Source: Spiroplasma endosymbiont of Diplazon laetatorius (GTDB lineage: Bacteria > Bacillota_I > Bacilli_A > Mycoplasmatales > Mycoplasmataceae). From it: a DNA stretch of 64,000 bases. Shown here one piece after another: positions 10,417-21,515 of the stretch (the first letter of the stretch is position 1; the number at the start of each line of letters is the position of its first letter). Location: the NCBI RefSeq assembly GCF_964019625.1, contig NZ_OZ026458.1, positions 496,001-560,000 of the forward strand. Direction: 5' to 3'. Under the pieces are notes generated by a model that saw nothing but the letters and a program-made list of their open reading frames with translations, ran no database searches and was not told where the DNA came from. The translations under genes were made by a program, and so were the position numbers.

Positions 10417-11265
10417 ATGAAGATAGCAGCTTTTAATGTAATAGATTCTATAGATAAAACAGATTTACAAGAGTTTGAAAATTCAGTTGAGTTTTTTAAA
10501 ACAAAAGGTTTTAATGTTATAACACCAGAAAATAACCTGGAAGGAAACAAAGAATTAGCTCTTAAAAATGATTTTGAACGAATAATGACAAGAAAACCTT
10601 TTCTGGTTTTACCAACTTTTTCAAAAAGAGATGAAATAAACTTCATTAAAAAACCAAACTGAAAAAAAATAACTAAATCTCAATCAATTTTTTGTGGAAA
10701 TTCATTTGTAACTCCATTCTTAAATGCAATAACTAAATTTACACCAAATGAAGTTTTATACGGACCCAACTTCATAAAGAACTTCAATCTAAACTCGAGA
10801 GATTCTATGTATATAAATCTTATTCAAAAAGCTTCTATGAAAAATAATAAAGAAGCTTTAGAACTAACTGATGCTAAATTCTTTGGAAAGAAAAATATAG
10901 TTGGTAACTTAATAGGGGGAGAGATCACTTCTTTTAATGAAATGTACTCAACAGGTTACTTACCTAAAGTTAATAAAAACAGTATACTGTTGATAGATGG
11001 TATTTTTGAATCAAAAGAAGAATTGGAATATATTGTTGACGACTTGAAAAAACTTAAAATATTAAATAAAGCAAAAGCTATATTAATTTGTGAATCAATT
11101 TTAGATAATCAAGAAATTCTTGAAGTTGTATTATCTGGTTTTAAAAAAATTAAGAAAGCAAATATTGTTGTTGGTTTAAAAGGTATGTTATCTGAAGAGA
11201 TGAATATACTTAGATTAAATAAAGAAATCAAAATTGATTTTAAAGATAACAAAGTAATTCAATAA
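10417..11265 (+). CDS. peptidase S66 (LD-carboxypeptidase/MccF)-like protein, triad degenerate
   Basis: 282 residues, close to LdcA and MccF length. The family order is recognisable: a Rossmann-like N-terminus, CGNSFVTPFLNAI (about 93-105, equivalent to the nucleophile elbow, Ser96), GNLIGGEITSF in the middle, then LLIDGIF and a C-terminal VVGLKGM. The usual catalytic Glu is Asp194, and the usual His after the last Gly is Met257. Mollicutes have no peptidoglycan, so cell-wall recycling is unlikely; an MccF-type immunity role or a non-enzymatic role is possible. It follows ruvB by 37 bases. Confidence 0.65.
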
Positions 11266-11289
11266 TATTTTTAAGAAAGAAGTAAAGTT

Positions 11290-12069
11290 ATGAATAAAAA
11301 GATATGATATAAAAATTGATTGTGATGAACACATTTAAGTTTATTTATTATTTTCTTAACATTCCTTTTGGTTGGTTTGTATATTTGTGTATTTAAGGAA
11401 TTTTGATATATCCATTATCTTCCGGGAGTTAATCATTACCCTCCATTTCGAGTTGGTAATTTCGATGCATTAATGAGCTTCTTTTCTGTGCAAGTAAACA
11501 TAATGACAATAGTGTGATTATTGTTTTACTTAATAAACTTTAATAAAAACAAAATGGGTATTTGTTCTACTAGATTTAGAACTGTAATTATGAATCTTAA
11601 TATAATTGTTTTTACAATATTTTGAATTGGAATAATATATTATGTTTCTGTTGATCCAAATGAACTTTCTAAATATAGTACATGACAAAAAACATGTACA
11701 GTTATAACTCACTTTATATCTCCTTTATCTTTATTTGTTATATCTTTCTTTGTGATGGGTGAAGAAAGATATAATTACTTAGATTTTTACAAAAGAAGTG
11801 AAGTTTATATAGTTTGTATATATTCATTTTTATATATGATTTATGTCTATGTCAGAGGAAAAATGTATGTAAATGATGGAATGGTTTTATGGGCTTGACC
11901 TTATCCTTTCTTAGATTTTCAAAATTTATTTGTCGGTAAGTCAGTTATTGGTTACATGATGCTTTTATCTTTGGTTTTTGTTTTATGAATAATAGCCAAT
12001 CAAATGTTATTGATTTTATTTAATAACTTAGTTCATAAGTTTAAAACAAATAAAAACACTATCAATTAA
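11290..12069 (+). CDS. Pr6Pr/MAGa3780-like multi-pass membrane protein
   Basis: 259 residues with about six membrane segments and ten Trp codons, nine TGA and one TGG. Features shared with the Pr6Pr (FAR-17a/AIG1-like) group are FFSVQVNIMTIVWLL in an early helix, HFISPLSLFVISFF, and YPFLDF near the end. A second member (61294-62175, minus) shows the matching YFTIQSNILIVVWL and YPYFFLEI. Function in bacteria is unknown. It starts 20 bases after the S66-like gene and is probably in its operon. Confidence 0.65.
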
Positions 12070-12075
12070 TTAACC

Positions 12076-12104
12076 TTCAAAAACATAAAAAAATAGTGTA
12101 TAAT
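12076..12104 (+). promoter_or_regulatory. promoter before the next hypothetical gene
   Basis: TTCAAA (12076-12081), 17 bases, TATAAT (12099-12104). Confidence 0.55.
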
Positions 12105-12135
12105 ATTGATAAATACATTTTGGAGGGGTTTAAAA

Positions 12136-12651
12136 ATGGATAAAAAAGTATATAACTTAAAAAAATCGAGTTTAGGTAAAGTAACTTTCTTGGATGGAAC
12201 ATCATTCTGTATGGTTCAAGGAAAAGGGGATAATGGTCAATCATTTAGAGATGTTTTAATCGTTAGATCTGCTGAAGAAGCTATTAGAAAGTTCCCACAA
12301 TGATCATCAGAAGTTGTTTACTCAAACATCGCTGATAAATTAGGAACACACAATAAAATAATTGATTGATTAATTGAAAACTGAATGGAAAATGGTATTG
12401 TTTCATTTAAAAATGAAATGTATGAAAACTTCGGATTTGAAGAATTCAAAAACATGGACCCAATTACTTTCATTAAATCAGAACCTGAAATGGTTGCTTT
12501 AACATTAGTTCACATTGCAGCTAGATTCACAAACAGTTACTTAAAAATGCCTATTAATGATATTGAAATATCATTAAGATTCATTAAAAACGTTTTAACA
12601 ATTAACTTCTGAGAAGATGGAAATCCAAAAACAGAAAAACCTCAAATGTAA
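12136..12651 (+). CDS. conserved hypothetical protein
   Basis: 171 residues, soluble, no signal peptide. The first 65 residues look like alternating strands (KVTFLDGTSFCMVQGKG), followed by a mostly helical region with many Trp and Phe. The start at 12136 is set by GGAGGGG; an in-frame ATG at 12106 lies at the -10 and is rejected. Four TGA codons are Trp. Single gene with its own promoter and terminator. I do not recognise the family. Confidence 0.75.
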
Positions 12652-12677
12652 GAGATTAATATCTCTTTTTTCTTTTT
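12650..12677 (+). terminator. terminator
   Basis: AGAGAT and ATCTCT around TAAT, then a T-rich run, overlapping the stop codon. Confidence 0.8.
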
Positions 12678-12754
12678 TTTTCTTTTTTATGTCTTGTTAA
12701 CTTGTTAAAAAATTATCAATACTTTATTTGTTATAATTTAATTGGTGATAAACA

Positions 12755-13636
12755 TTGAAAGCAATACTTAAATACTTAACTTCAATTACTATGGTTACTT
12801 CTTCAACTTTAGCAGTAACTGCTTGTGGTGGCACAAATACTACACACAGTTTTTATGAAACTGACTATAATAATGCATTTTCTGCAGTTTTTTCTAGTAA
12901 AGAAAAAAAGAATTTTTCAATGTTACCTAACTTAAAACCAAAAGAATTAGAAGTTGAAAAAGCTAATTCTACAAATTTAGATATTTTAAATTTCAAAAAT
13001 AAAGAATTTAAAATAGATTGTACAAATTACGAATGTAATTCTGTTAATGAATTCAAAGGTAAAAAAATCTCAAAAGAAGAATATAATGGCTTTGAAAATG
13101 ATCAAAAAATAGCAATTCAATATGCTTTGGATGATTTAGCTTCTTGATTTGTAATTGAACCCAATGAATTTGAAGATTCTTTTTATGATTACAGCAACTT
13201 AGAACTTCACTCAAATAATTGAGATAGCACATACTATTTTGATAAATATAAGTTAGAAGATGAATTGGTTTTATGATCAAAACAAAGTACTTTATATATT
13301 AAAAACAACGATAAAAGAGTGGATAGCAATTTCCTTTTCTTCGATAAGACAATTAAATTATCAAGTGATTTTATTCAAAAAACACTAAAAGCAAAAGAAG
13401 TAACTGTTTCAAATGATGGTTTAAAAATTATTTTTAACGTTAAAAATAATGATGAATTTGATGAAAAACTAAACACTGTAAAAGATATTTTTTGAAATTA
13501 TCAATCAAATATTAATTTTGAAAAAGATGAAACAGAAAATAGTTGAACTACAAACAATTTAAATAAATTTAAATTAGATTCTTATAGTGTTGAAAAAATC
13601 AAAGTCGATTTTATATTATCAGGAGGGCAAGAATAA
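12755..13636 (+). CDS. lipoprotein, unknown function
   Basis: 293 residues. A Lys start, a hydrophobic stretch and the lipobox AVTAC (Cys24) give a typical mollicute lipoprotein signal, so the mature protein should sit on the outer face of the membrane. I use the TTG at 12755 because GGTGAT lies five bases upstream, TATAAT is at 12732, and no ATG fits the signal. The rest is Asn/Lys-rich with no recognised domain. Several TGA codons are Trp. It overlaps the next lipoprotein gene by one base, so the two form an operon. Confidence 0.78.
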
Positions 13637-14403
13637 TGAAAAAATTACTTTCAGTTCTTTCAACAATTATGATTTCCTCAACTTCAACACTAACTGTTGC
13701 GTGTGACCCCATAGTTTCAATAGCTTCAAAGAGCTATACTGGTGAAACAAAAGATATAAACATATTTTTTGAAGATAATGACACAATTAAACCATATGAT
13801 TTAAGATATCTTAGATTTATTAATGATTCTTGAGAACATTATGGTTTTGAATCTAGTTTGTCATCAAATAAAGTGGATAAACACAAAACAAATATAGATG
13901 AAAACAATAAATTTCTAGAAATTTTAATAGATATATATAAGCCAACAAGAGATGGTAACAATTTAGATTTCACAGGAATGACAATTGTTATTGAAAATAT
14001 ATTCTTAAACTCAATAGTTGTTGTTAGAGATAAAGATGGTAATTATAGTACTCAAATTGAATCTGAATTAGCAATAACAATTAAGAAGGGTTGAAAGGAA
14101 ACTGGTAAGGTTCTGGCAACAGTTAAAAACATTAATCCTTTAGACAAAAATAGAACTTTTGATTTTATAAATAGAATCATGATGGGAATTGAACCTAGCA
14201 TAATTGTGAGTGAAGAAAGAAATAAATATGGTGATTTTGAAATACAAGGAAACATTTCTAAAGATATGCAAGATAGATTCTCAAATAAGTTAATTACATC
14301 AGCTAATTCAAAATTATCATTAGATTTAACTGGTTTGGTTAGTTTTAATGAAGAAGAAAATTCTATGACAATTGATGGACAAAAATACATATTTAAAGAT
14401 TAA
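13636..14403 (+). CDS. lipoprotein, unknown function
   Basis: 255 residues. Signal MKKLLSVLSTIMISS and lipobox LTVAC (Cys23). The mature part is polar and probably beta-rich, without a known domain. The start codon shares one base with the stop of the upstream lipoprotein gene, and its AGGAGG lies within that gene, so translation is coupled. Possibly the two lipoproteins act together at the surface. Three TGA codons are Trp. Confidence 0.8.
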
Positions 14404-14435
14404 AAAAAGTAATGCTAGGCATTACTTTTTTTAAA
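14401..14435. terminator. bidirectional terminator between convergent genes
   Basis: AAAAAGTAATGC and GCATTACTTTTT flank a 3-base loop, with A and T runs on both sides. Confidence 0.88.
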
Positions 14436-15248
14436 TATTTCACTATTTTTGTAAATTTGGTTTATTAACTCAATTTTACCTCTTAACTCTTCACTGATCA
14501 TTATTCCCTTATTGAAAACTATTATTTTAGATTTTTCATTAATATCTTCAACATTTAAGCCTTCAATTTCGTTTTCATCAATTTCTTGACCAATTATGTT
14601 TGCAAAATAGTGTTCAATTATCTCGCTTGCTTCTCTTTTTTTATCAAAGTCAGGGTCGCTTTCAACTATTTGCATTTCTTCTTTATAAAAATCACTTTGT
14701 TTTGGATTTTCTACATTTCATTTCTTTAATTTTTCTAAAGTCTTTTCTAAATTTGATTCTAAAATGTATTGTAAATCTTCATATTCAATTTCTTCAATCA
14801 AAGTATCTTCACCAAGTTTACTTAATAGTGAATCCATTACATTTAAAGCCTTATCAAGATTTTTTGTAATGTTGTTTATTTGCATTTTCATTATTAATTC
14901 AGTTATTTTTTCTTGAATATTGTTTGGATTTTTTTGAATAGTTTCAAGCAATTCTAATTGAGCTGCATCTCCAATGTTTTTTAAATCATCATTTCCCTTA
15001 ATGTTTAAACTATACTTAGAAATAAAAGCTTTTATTTCGCTGTATTGAGATATTTCGTCAATGTCTAATTTAACTTTGTTTAAAATGTAGTTTGTTACAT
15101 TTACATCAGGAGTAAAGTCTCCAAACCCTTGATCATTATCTTCTAAAAAACCCGATTTAAAATTATCTATTTTTTCATTAAGAAATTGTTTAAATCATTT
15201 AATAGAAATATTATCAATATATTCTTTGAAGTTGTTTGTGTTTTGCAT
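14415..15248 (-). CDS. hypothetical protein
   Basis: 277 residues, acidic and helical, no signal or membrane segment. The ATG at 15248 follows AAAGGTGA. The stop (TAG) lies inside the terminator stem. Two TGA codons are Trp. The C-terminal half is rich in Glu/Ile/Lys and could form helical bundles. I find no motif that points to a function. Confidence 0.7.
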
Positions 15249-15339
15249 ATATTTTCACCTTTAGAAATATAATATCTTATATTAGGTCTTTTTTAAACCC
15301 AAAAATATGATATTATCTAAGTAAAGTAGGTATATCAAT

Positions 15340-16275
15340 ATGAAAAGAAATTCAATAAAAATTATTGATGATGGGTTCTTTTTATTAAATGAAAATCAGA
15401 ATTTTAGATTTGACAAAGATGCCTCTAAAAAAATATTAGAAAACATTCAGTTTCCTATAATAGTTTTAGATACAGAATTTTTTAATCATTCACACGATAG
15501 TGGTAACAATGATAATAAATTGTACAGTGACTCAAACAAGGATTTGGTTTATGTCATTCAGTATTCGTTTGCAAAATCTTTAAAGGAGATTTCCAATAGA
15601 GATAATAAAAAGGCTATTAAATCAATTACAATAAAGAGAAATTTTAATGATAAAACATATGACTTTTTTGATCAATATTCAAAAATGATTATTTCGTTTT
15701 TAAATATGTGTAGAAATAAAGAAATTAGAACAATAGTTTGTGCTGGAGCAAGCAATGATATTAAGATAATTAATCAATGAATTAATGAAAATAAGAAATT
15801 ATTTGCAAGAAAAACATTGAAAATGGCGTTTTATAATAAAGAATCAAAAGAATTAAATGCTAATTACTTTGATATATATGATATTTTAGAAAAAACATTC
15901 TCTTTTTCAAATACAACCAGAACTGGAGAAGAGTTTTGAAAAAGAGAAAACTTACCTAAAGGTAAACAAAGTGATGAAATGATTGCTTTGACTGGATCTA
16001 AAAAGTTCTTTGACTGATTTGAAGATATAAGTCACAACTTACTAAAAGATGAAAAAGAGGATATCTATACAATGTGTTGTAATGCTTATTCTTTCTTTTC
16101 AAAATCAGTAAATGCAAAAATTGATTTTGAAGAATATAAATCAATGAACAAAAACATCAAAAGAGTTATAGATCACTGTTATAACGATGTACTTAAAGTA
16201 TTAGAATTCTTATCTTTTGTATATGAGTTTACTCATGTACCATATTCAAAAAACTCTTATATAAAAAAATATTAG
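15340..16275 (+). CDS. DEDD-superfamily 3'-5' exonuclease-like protein
   Basis: 311 residues. The order of elements resembles the RNase H-like exonuclease fold: IIVLDTEFF at 41-48 (D44-x-E46, Exo I type), VCAGASNDIKIINQW at about 134-148 (Exo II-like ND) and DHCYNDVLKVLEF at 278-290 (Exo III-like, with H-x3-D instead of the usual H-x4-D or Y-x3-D). These enzymes trim DNA or RNA from the 3' end. The assignment rests on motifs only. Divergent from the minus-strand gene; upstream of yqeG. Confidence 0.55.
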
Positions 16276-16342
16276 TTTTGTAAGAAAATATAATATAAGA
16301 AAATTGGTATAATTATATTGTTAATTTGAGGTGGAAAAAATA

Positions 16343-16927
16343 ATGGCAAATAAAAAAGGTAATAATTTCTTATTGTTAAACTATTTTAAACCATCTATCT
16401 ATCTTGAAAGTTATGAAAAAGTTAACTTAGCTTCACTTAAAAATAGTGGTATTAAACTTGTTATGTGTGATATGGATAACACTTTAATAGGTTGAAACGA
16501 AAGAATACCATCTCCTGATGTAATTGAATTTGTGAAGAACGTTTATTCACAAAATATGGAGTTTGTATTGTTTTCAAACAATATCAGAAGTAGGGTTGAA
16601 AACTTTGCTAAAAAAGCAGGTATTAAAAATTACTTTTGAGATTGCAAAAAACCATTACTTGGTAAAATGAAAATAGTTAAGAAACTTTTCAAATACAAAG
16701 AAGAAGAAATGATCTTAATCGGTGATCAATTAGTAACTGATGTACTTGTGGCAAATAGGGCTCACATCAAAAGTATTTTAGTTTCACCATTAAGTAGAAA
16801 TAAAGAAGAGAGCAAAACAGTTCAATTCTTAGAAAAACATATTTTAAAGAAACTTTCACAAAAGAATATTCTTCATGAAGGTTTTTATAACGAAGGGGAA
16901 ATAGGGGGTAATTATGAAATTCTCTAA
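16343..16927 (+). CDS. yqeG: YqeG family HAD phosphatase
   Basis: 194 residues. HAD motif I is CDMDNTLIG (42-50), motif II lies in FVLFSNN and motif III/IV in MILIGDQLVTDV. The C-terminus carries a helical extension longer than in Bacillus YqeG. The protein is a HAD-IIIA phosphatase of unknown substrate that is regularly next to yqeH in Firmicutes. The ATG at 16343 follows GAGGTGGA. The frame overlaps yqeH by 14 bases. Confidence 0.9.
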
Positions 16928-18209
16928 TGATAAAATTACTGAAATTGAAAAACAAATAGAAGAACTTGAAGATCAAGCTCTTCAAATGAACGCTGTCGCA
17001 GAACCAACAATTAAAGTTAAGCAAAAAAACAAAGTTACTTTAACTGAAGCAAAACCAGGAGTTGGAAATACAACAAACTATAATTCAACAGGTCCTAAAA
17101 AATGTATTGGTTGTGGAAGAGAATTACAAACAACTGATGACAGACTTCCAGGATTTAGTTTAAACATTGAAAAACAAGATTTATGTTTAAGATGTTTCAA
17201 AATTAAATACTATAACAAATTAGTTGAACAAGAAATCAATGATCAAGATTTTGTCGATATTATTGATGAGATAAACTCAACAAAAAATAAGATTAGATAT
17301 TATTATGTTGTTGATATCTTCGACCTACCAGGAAGTAGATTAACTTGATTAGAACAATTAATTTCTAAAAAAGAAGTTGTTATTTTAGTTAATAAAATAG
17401 ATTTATTCCCAAAATCAGTTAAAAAAGCAAAAATATTTAATTATGTTAAAAAATTCTTTGAAAACTCACCAATTAAGAATTCAAAAATTTTATTAACAAG
17501 TTCAATTAAATCAGACTATGTTTATGCACTTGTGAATGAATTAAAATCTGTTGAATATGATCAATATATTGTAGGTATTTCAAATGCAGGTAAATCAAGT
17601 TTAATGAACGCATGTTTAAAACTTAACCAACAAATACCTTCAATTGTAACTTCTAAATATGTAAATACTACTTTAGATAAAATCAAAATTAACTTTACAG
17701 AGAAAAACTTTGTCTATGATACACCAGGACTTGTAAAACATAACCACATAGCTATTGCAACTGCACCAAGTTATTGAGATTTCTTTTTCTTTCAAAAAGA
17801 AATTAAACAAGTTACTTATCAATTGAACCAAGGACAATCAATTTTCTATGGAGGTCTTGCTTGATTCACTTTTGAAGAAGGGCAAGCTTATAATGAAAAA
17901 AATGGAAAAGAAGCAAAAACTGGTTTCCATTTATATGTAAATAAACAATTGCCTCTACATAGAACAAAAGCAGAAAATGCTCAAAGTTACTTTAGAAAAA
18001 ATCGTCATACTTTAGCTCCAAGATTGCTGGACAAAGATATTGATTTTGAAACACATACATTTACCTATGATTCAGAAAGAAAAGTTGATTTACACATTTC
18101 TGGTTTAGGATGAATTAATTTCAAATCATATAAAGGTATGAAATTATCTATTACAGTTCCAAAAACAGAATATGGTGTTAAAGTTACAGAACTTGAAGCA
18201 TTAATCTAG
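16914..18209 (+). CDS. yqeH: ribosome biogenesis GTPase YqeH
   Basis: 431 residues. A coiled N-terminal extension is followed by a zinc finger (C64-x2-C67, C91-x2-C94) and a circularly permuted GTPase: the G4 NKID comes first (about 161-164), then G1 GISNAGKS (221-228), then G3 DTPG (about 272). The C-terminal domain (about 290-431) is the RNA-binding part. YqeH helps assemble the 30S subunit. The start lies inside yqeG, and GGGGG precedes it. Confidence 0.95.
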
Positions 18210-18210
18210 T

Positions 18211-18251
18211 AAAAATATTTTATAAAAAAAAAATATTTTTTTTTTTTTTTT
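18211..18251 (+). terminator. A/T-only hairpin with 16-T tract
   Basis: AAAAATATTT (18211-18220) and AAATATTTTT (18231-18240) can pair, followed by an unbroken run of 16 T (18236-18251). It can end yqeH transcription, but the T tract also lies between the -35 and -10 positions of the next gene. Confidence 0.55.
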
Positions 18252-18254
18252 AAT

Positions 18255-18260
18255 TATAAT
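18255..18260 (+). promoter_or_regulatory. -10 element of the GH85 operon
   Basis: TATAAT four bases after a run of 16 T. The tract fills the spacer, so its length would set the -35 to -10 distance. Confidence 0.6.
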
Positions 18261-18279
18261 TATTGTTAAGGGGGATAAA

Positions 18280-20817
18280 ATGAGGAAATTAATATTCTGT
18301 TTGTTAGCTTTAACAAACACAATGCCTTTTTTGTTATACACAGTTTCTTGTGGATCTAACATTAAAGATTATGGTACAGATTTGTCAAAAATTGGGGACT
18401 ATAATTGAAAAAATGAGGAACCATATTATAAAGGTCATAGCGAAAACAATGCATTAGAGATTCCAAAAGTGTCATTGGAATCTAACTTAAAAATGAATAA
18501 CGAAAGAAACTTTTTAGACTATAAAGAATTCAATACTGGTTATAAGACTTCTAGTGAAGTACATAAGCAATCACCAACAGGTGTACCTTTGAATTCAAAA
18601 TTCATGCCTAATGGAAATAGAAAAAAAGATATTATGTCAATCAAAAGAAATGAAATTTTCGATAGAACAAATAGTTTTCTTGATTGAAATTTTAGCAGTG
18701 ACTTAGATGCTAAATACAACAAATCAAGAATAGAATTACAAAAAACAACAAAAGTTGCTTCTAAATGGGTTGAATCACAAGATCCAAAAATAAAAGAAAT
18801 GAACATGTCTGTTCTGGCAAATCACACTTCAAATGAAAATACAATTGTAGGGAACCACAGAACATATTATAGAAGTTTCAATAACTATCAATATAATGAT
18901 ATTTTAGTTTCTTGAGCAGGAGCTGCTGATGAAGGGATAATAGTTCCACCAGCTAAAAATGAAGTTGAAAAAGCACATATAAATGGAACTAAGATATTAG
19001 GAAACATTTTCCTAGATGGTTACCACGGTTTAACAAGACAAATGTTAACTGATTTTTTAAAAAAGGATTCAGCTGGTCAATATTTAATTGTAGATATTTT
19101 AATTAATTTAGCTCTTGAATTAGGGTTCGATGGTTGATTCTGAAATAATGAACCTAATGGTTATTTTTATAATGGATATATTTTAAAATATGAAATTGTA
19201 GAAGAAACAATGAAACAATGAAACAATAAAGTTAAAAATTCAAGTGACGAGAGAGTTAAAGATTTAATTTTATTCTCTTATAAAAATGATGGAACTTTGG
19301 AACTCGATTCTGATGGCAAACCCATAAGTAAAGAATCAATTGCTTTAAAAGAAAATAGTGATTATTTTCAAAGTGATTTTGGTGTTACACCAAATAAATC
19401 AATTAAATACTTAGAAAACCAACAAAAACCTATTGATTCTCATGAAATATATAACATGTATAATTTAGGTGGTTGAATAAATGGTGATATTTTTTACAAT
19501 GAAAATTTAATTGGTAAAAGAGATCTTAGAGATTTAGTTTATATACATTTAGATCCAGAAGGAAAAGAATATATAGATTTTGAAACTGAAAAAAGAGATA
19601 AAAACAGTAACAAATGAACTTATAAAGAAGATGAGTCTATAAATTCTCTTTCAATTTTTGCTGGTCACACAGCAAGTGATTTAGCAGAAAGAGAAGCTAA
19701 GAAATTAGGAAATACACAAGCTTCTGATATTTATGCAATGGCTAAAACCAATTATTATGATGATATGGTATATACAGGTCACAATAGACAATTATCAGAA
19801 AGTGATTATGGTTCTATTTCATATGATACAAGTACTTTTGAAGAAGGTATGAGTTATGGTGTTGGTAATTTAGTACAAGAAAAAACTTTATTAAATGATG
19901 AAAATGAATCATTCTTTACTAATTTTTCAACAGGTAATGGTGCTAAGTTTGCAACATTAACTGGATACACTGAAAATGGAGTAGTTTTAAGAAACGTTGA
20001 AGAAAATTATCCTTGAACAAATACAAATATAGCTGATGCTCAACCCACTTATAAATGAATGGTTAGCGAAGTTGAAGGGGATAAAGAAAATAAAGTTAAT
20101 AGTTCAGAAATAAGTGGTTATTATGATTATTACGAGCCTTTCTTAAAAGGAAATTCTATTGCTCTTGGTGGTGGAATTGATGAAACTAATGGGCAAATAA
20201 AAGATGCTAAATTCACAAGCGGTAAAACTTATAATTGAATGATAATGGGAAGTAACTATAAAAACAAGTATTTAAATGTTTCTTTTGTTTATAAATCAAA
20301 TGATGAAGAATTAAAACCTAAAATATTATTTGAAGAAGTTAGTTCTGGAGAACAAAAACTACAAGCGATGGATGGAGACATCAAAGACATTGGTGGTGGA
20401 TGAAGAGAAATAAGTTCAAATATTAAATCATCTAATACAATTGGTAAGATAGGACTTCAATTCCAACCAAATAAAGATGCAAAAATAAACGTTGGACAAT
20501 TGTCAGTTAATCAAAATAAAATAAATACAAATTACAATCAAAACGAAATTAATTTTAATTCTGAATTAGTTATCGACAGAAATAATGGTTACAAAAATTA
20601 TAGAATCAACTTTGATAATTTAATTGATTCAAAAGATATATATTCTTACTATGAACTTTATTATGAAAATGAAGGTAAAATTTATAGAGTTGGTGAAACT
20701 AATTCAGAAAACTTATACTTAAAAGACATACCAGATTCATCTAAAAATATATACATAAAAGTACAAAATAATGCTTCTAAAAAAATAGAATGAATAAAAT
20801 TGAAAGTCGGGGAATAG
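18280..20817 (+). CDS. surface lipoprotein, GH85 endo-beta-N-acetylglucosaminidase
   Basis: 845 residues. A signal with lipobox YTVSC (Cys24) anchors it outside. The GH85 domain runs from about residue 150 to 500: DILVSWAGAADEGIIVPP, HINGTKILGNIFLDGY, then LGFDGWFWNNE, with the Asn289-x-Glu291 pair expected for substrate-assisted cleavage. A beta-sandwich carbohydrate-binding-like region follows. GH85 enzymes cut the GlcNAc-GlcNAc core of N-glycans. It is followed four bases later by an ABC transporter. About twenty TGA codons are Trp. AAGGGGGA precedes the ATG. Confidence 0.88.
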
Positions 20818-20821
20818 AAAA

Positions 20822-21514
20822 ATGTTAGAAATAAAAAACTTATCCAAAAATATAGGTAAGAATAAAATATTAAATAACATAAATCTTAAAATACAAACAG
20901 GAGAGTGTGTTGGTATTTTAGGATCTAACGGAGCTGGTAAAACAACTCTAATGGAATGTATTGTAGGACAAATAAAACCTACATCAGGAGAAATTCTTGT
21001 TGATGGTGAAAAAGAGTCATTTAAAAAATTTGGGATTCAATTTCAAGAAGGTATTTGACCAATGGGTGTTAACTCTAAAATATTAATAAAGTTTTTTAAA
21101 AAAAATTGATTTAAAGAATTAGATCCACACACAAAAGAATTGATAAAAATATTTGAAATTGAAAGCTTCTTAAATAAAGATTTAAATAATTTAAGTGGTG
21201 GTCAAAAGCAAAGAATAAATACTTTTTTAGCTGTTGTTAATAATCCCAAATATATATTTCTTGATGAAATGATAACTGGTTTGGATTTAAAAATGCAGTT
21301 AAAGTTAATAGAATTTTTCAAAACATATAAATTTCAAGGAAAAACTATTGTAGTAATTTCTCATATACCCGAAGAGGTTGAGGAATTATGTGATAGATTA
21401 GTAATATTAAAAAAAGGTGAAATATTTTTAGATGAAAAAATAAGTGAAATTATAAAAAAATATGGAAGTGTTAGAAAATTATTAATAAACTATTATGAAA
21501 GTGAAAATAAATAA
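20822..21514 (+). CDS. ABC transporter ATP-binding protein
   Basis: 230 residues. Walker A GSNGAGKT (34-41), signature LSGGQ (124-128), Walker B KYIFLDEM (about 141-148) and a switch histidine in VVISHIPEE. It resembles single-domain ATPases of ABC-2 type exporters. The cognate permease follows after one base. Its position directly behind the GH85 gene suggests export or handling of something linked to the surface, but the substrate is unknown. Confidence 0.92.
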
Positions 21515-21515
21515 T

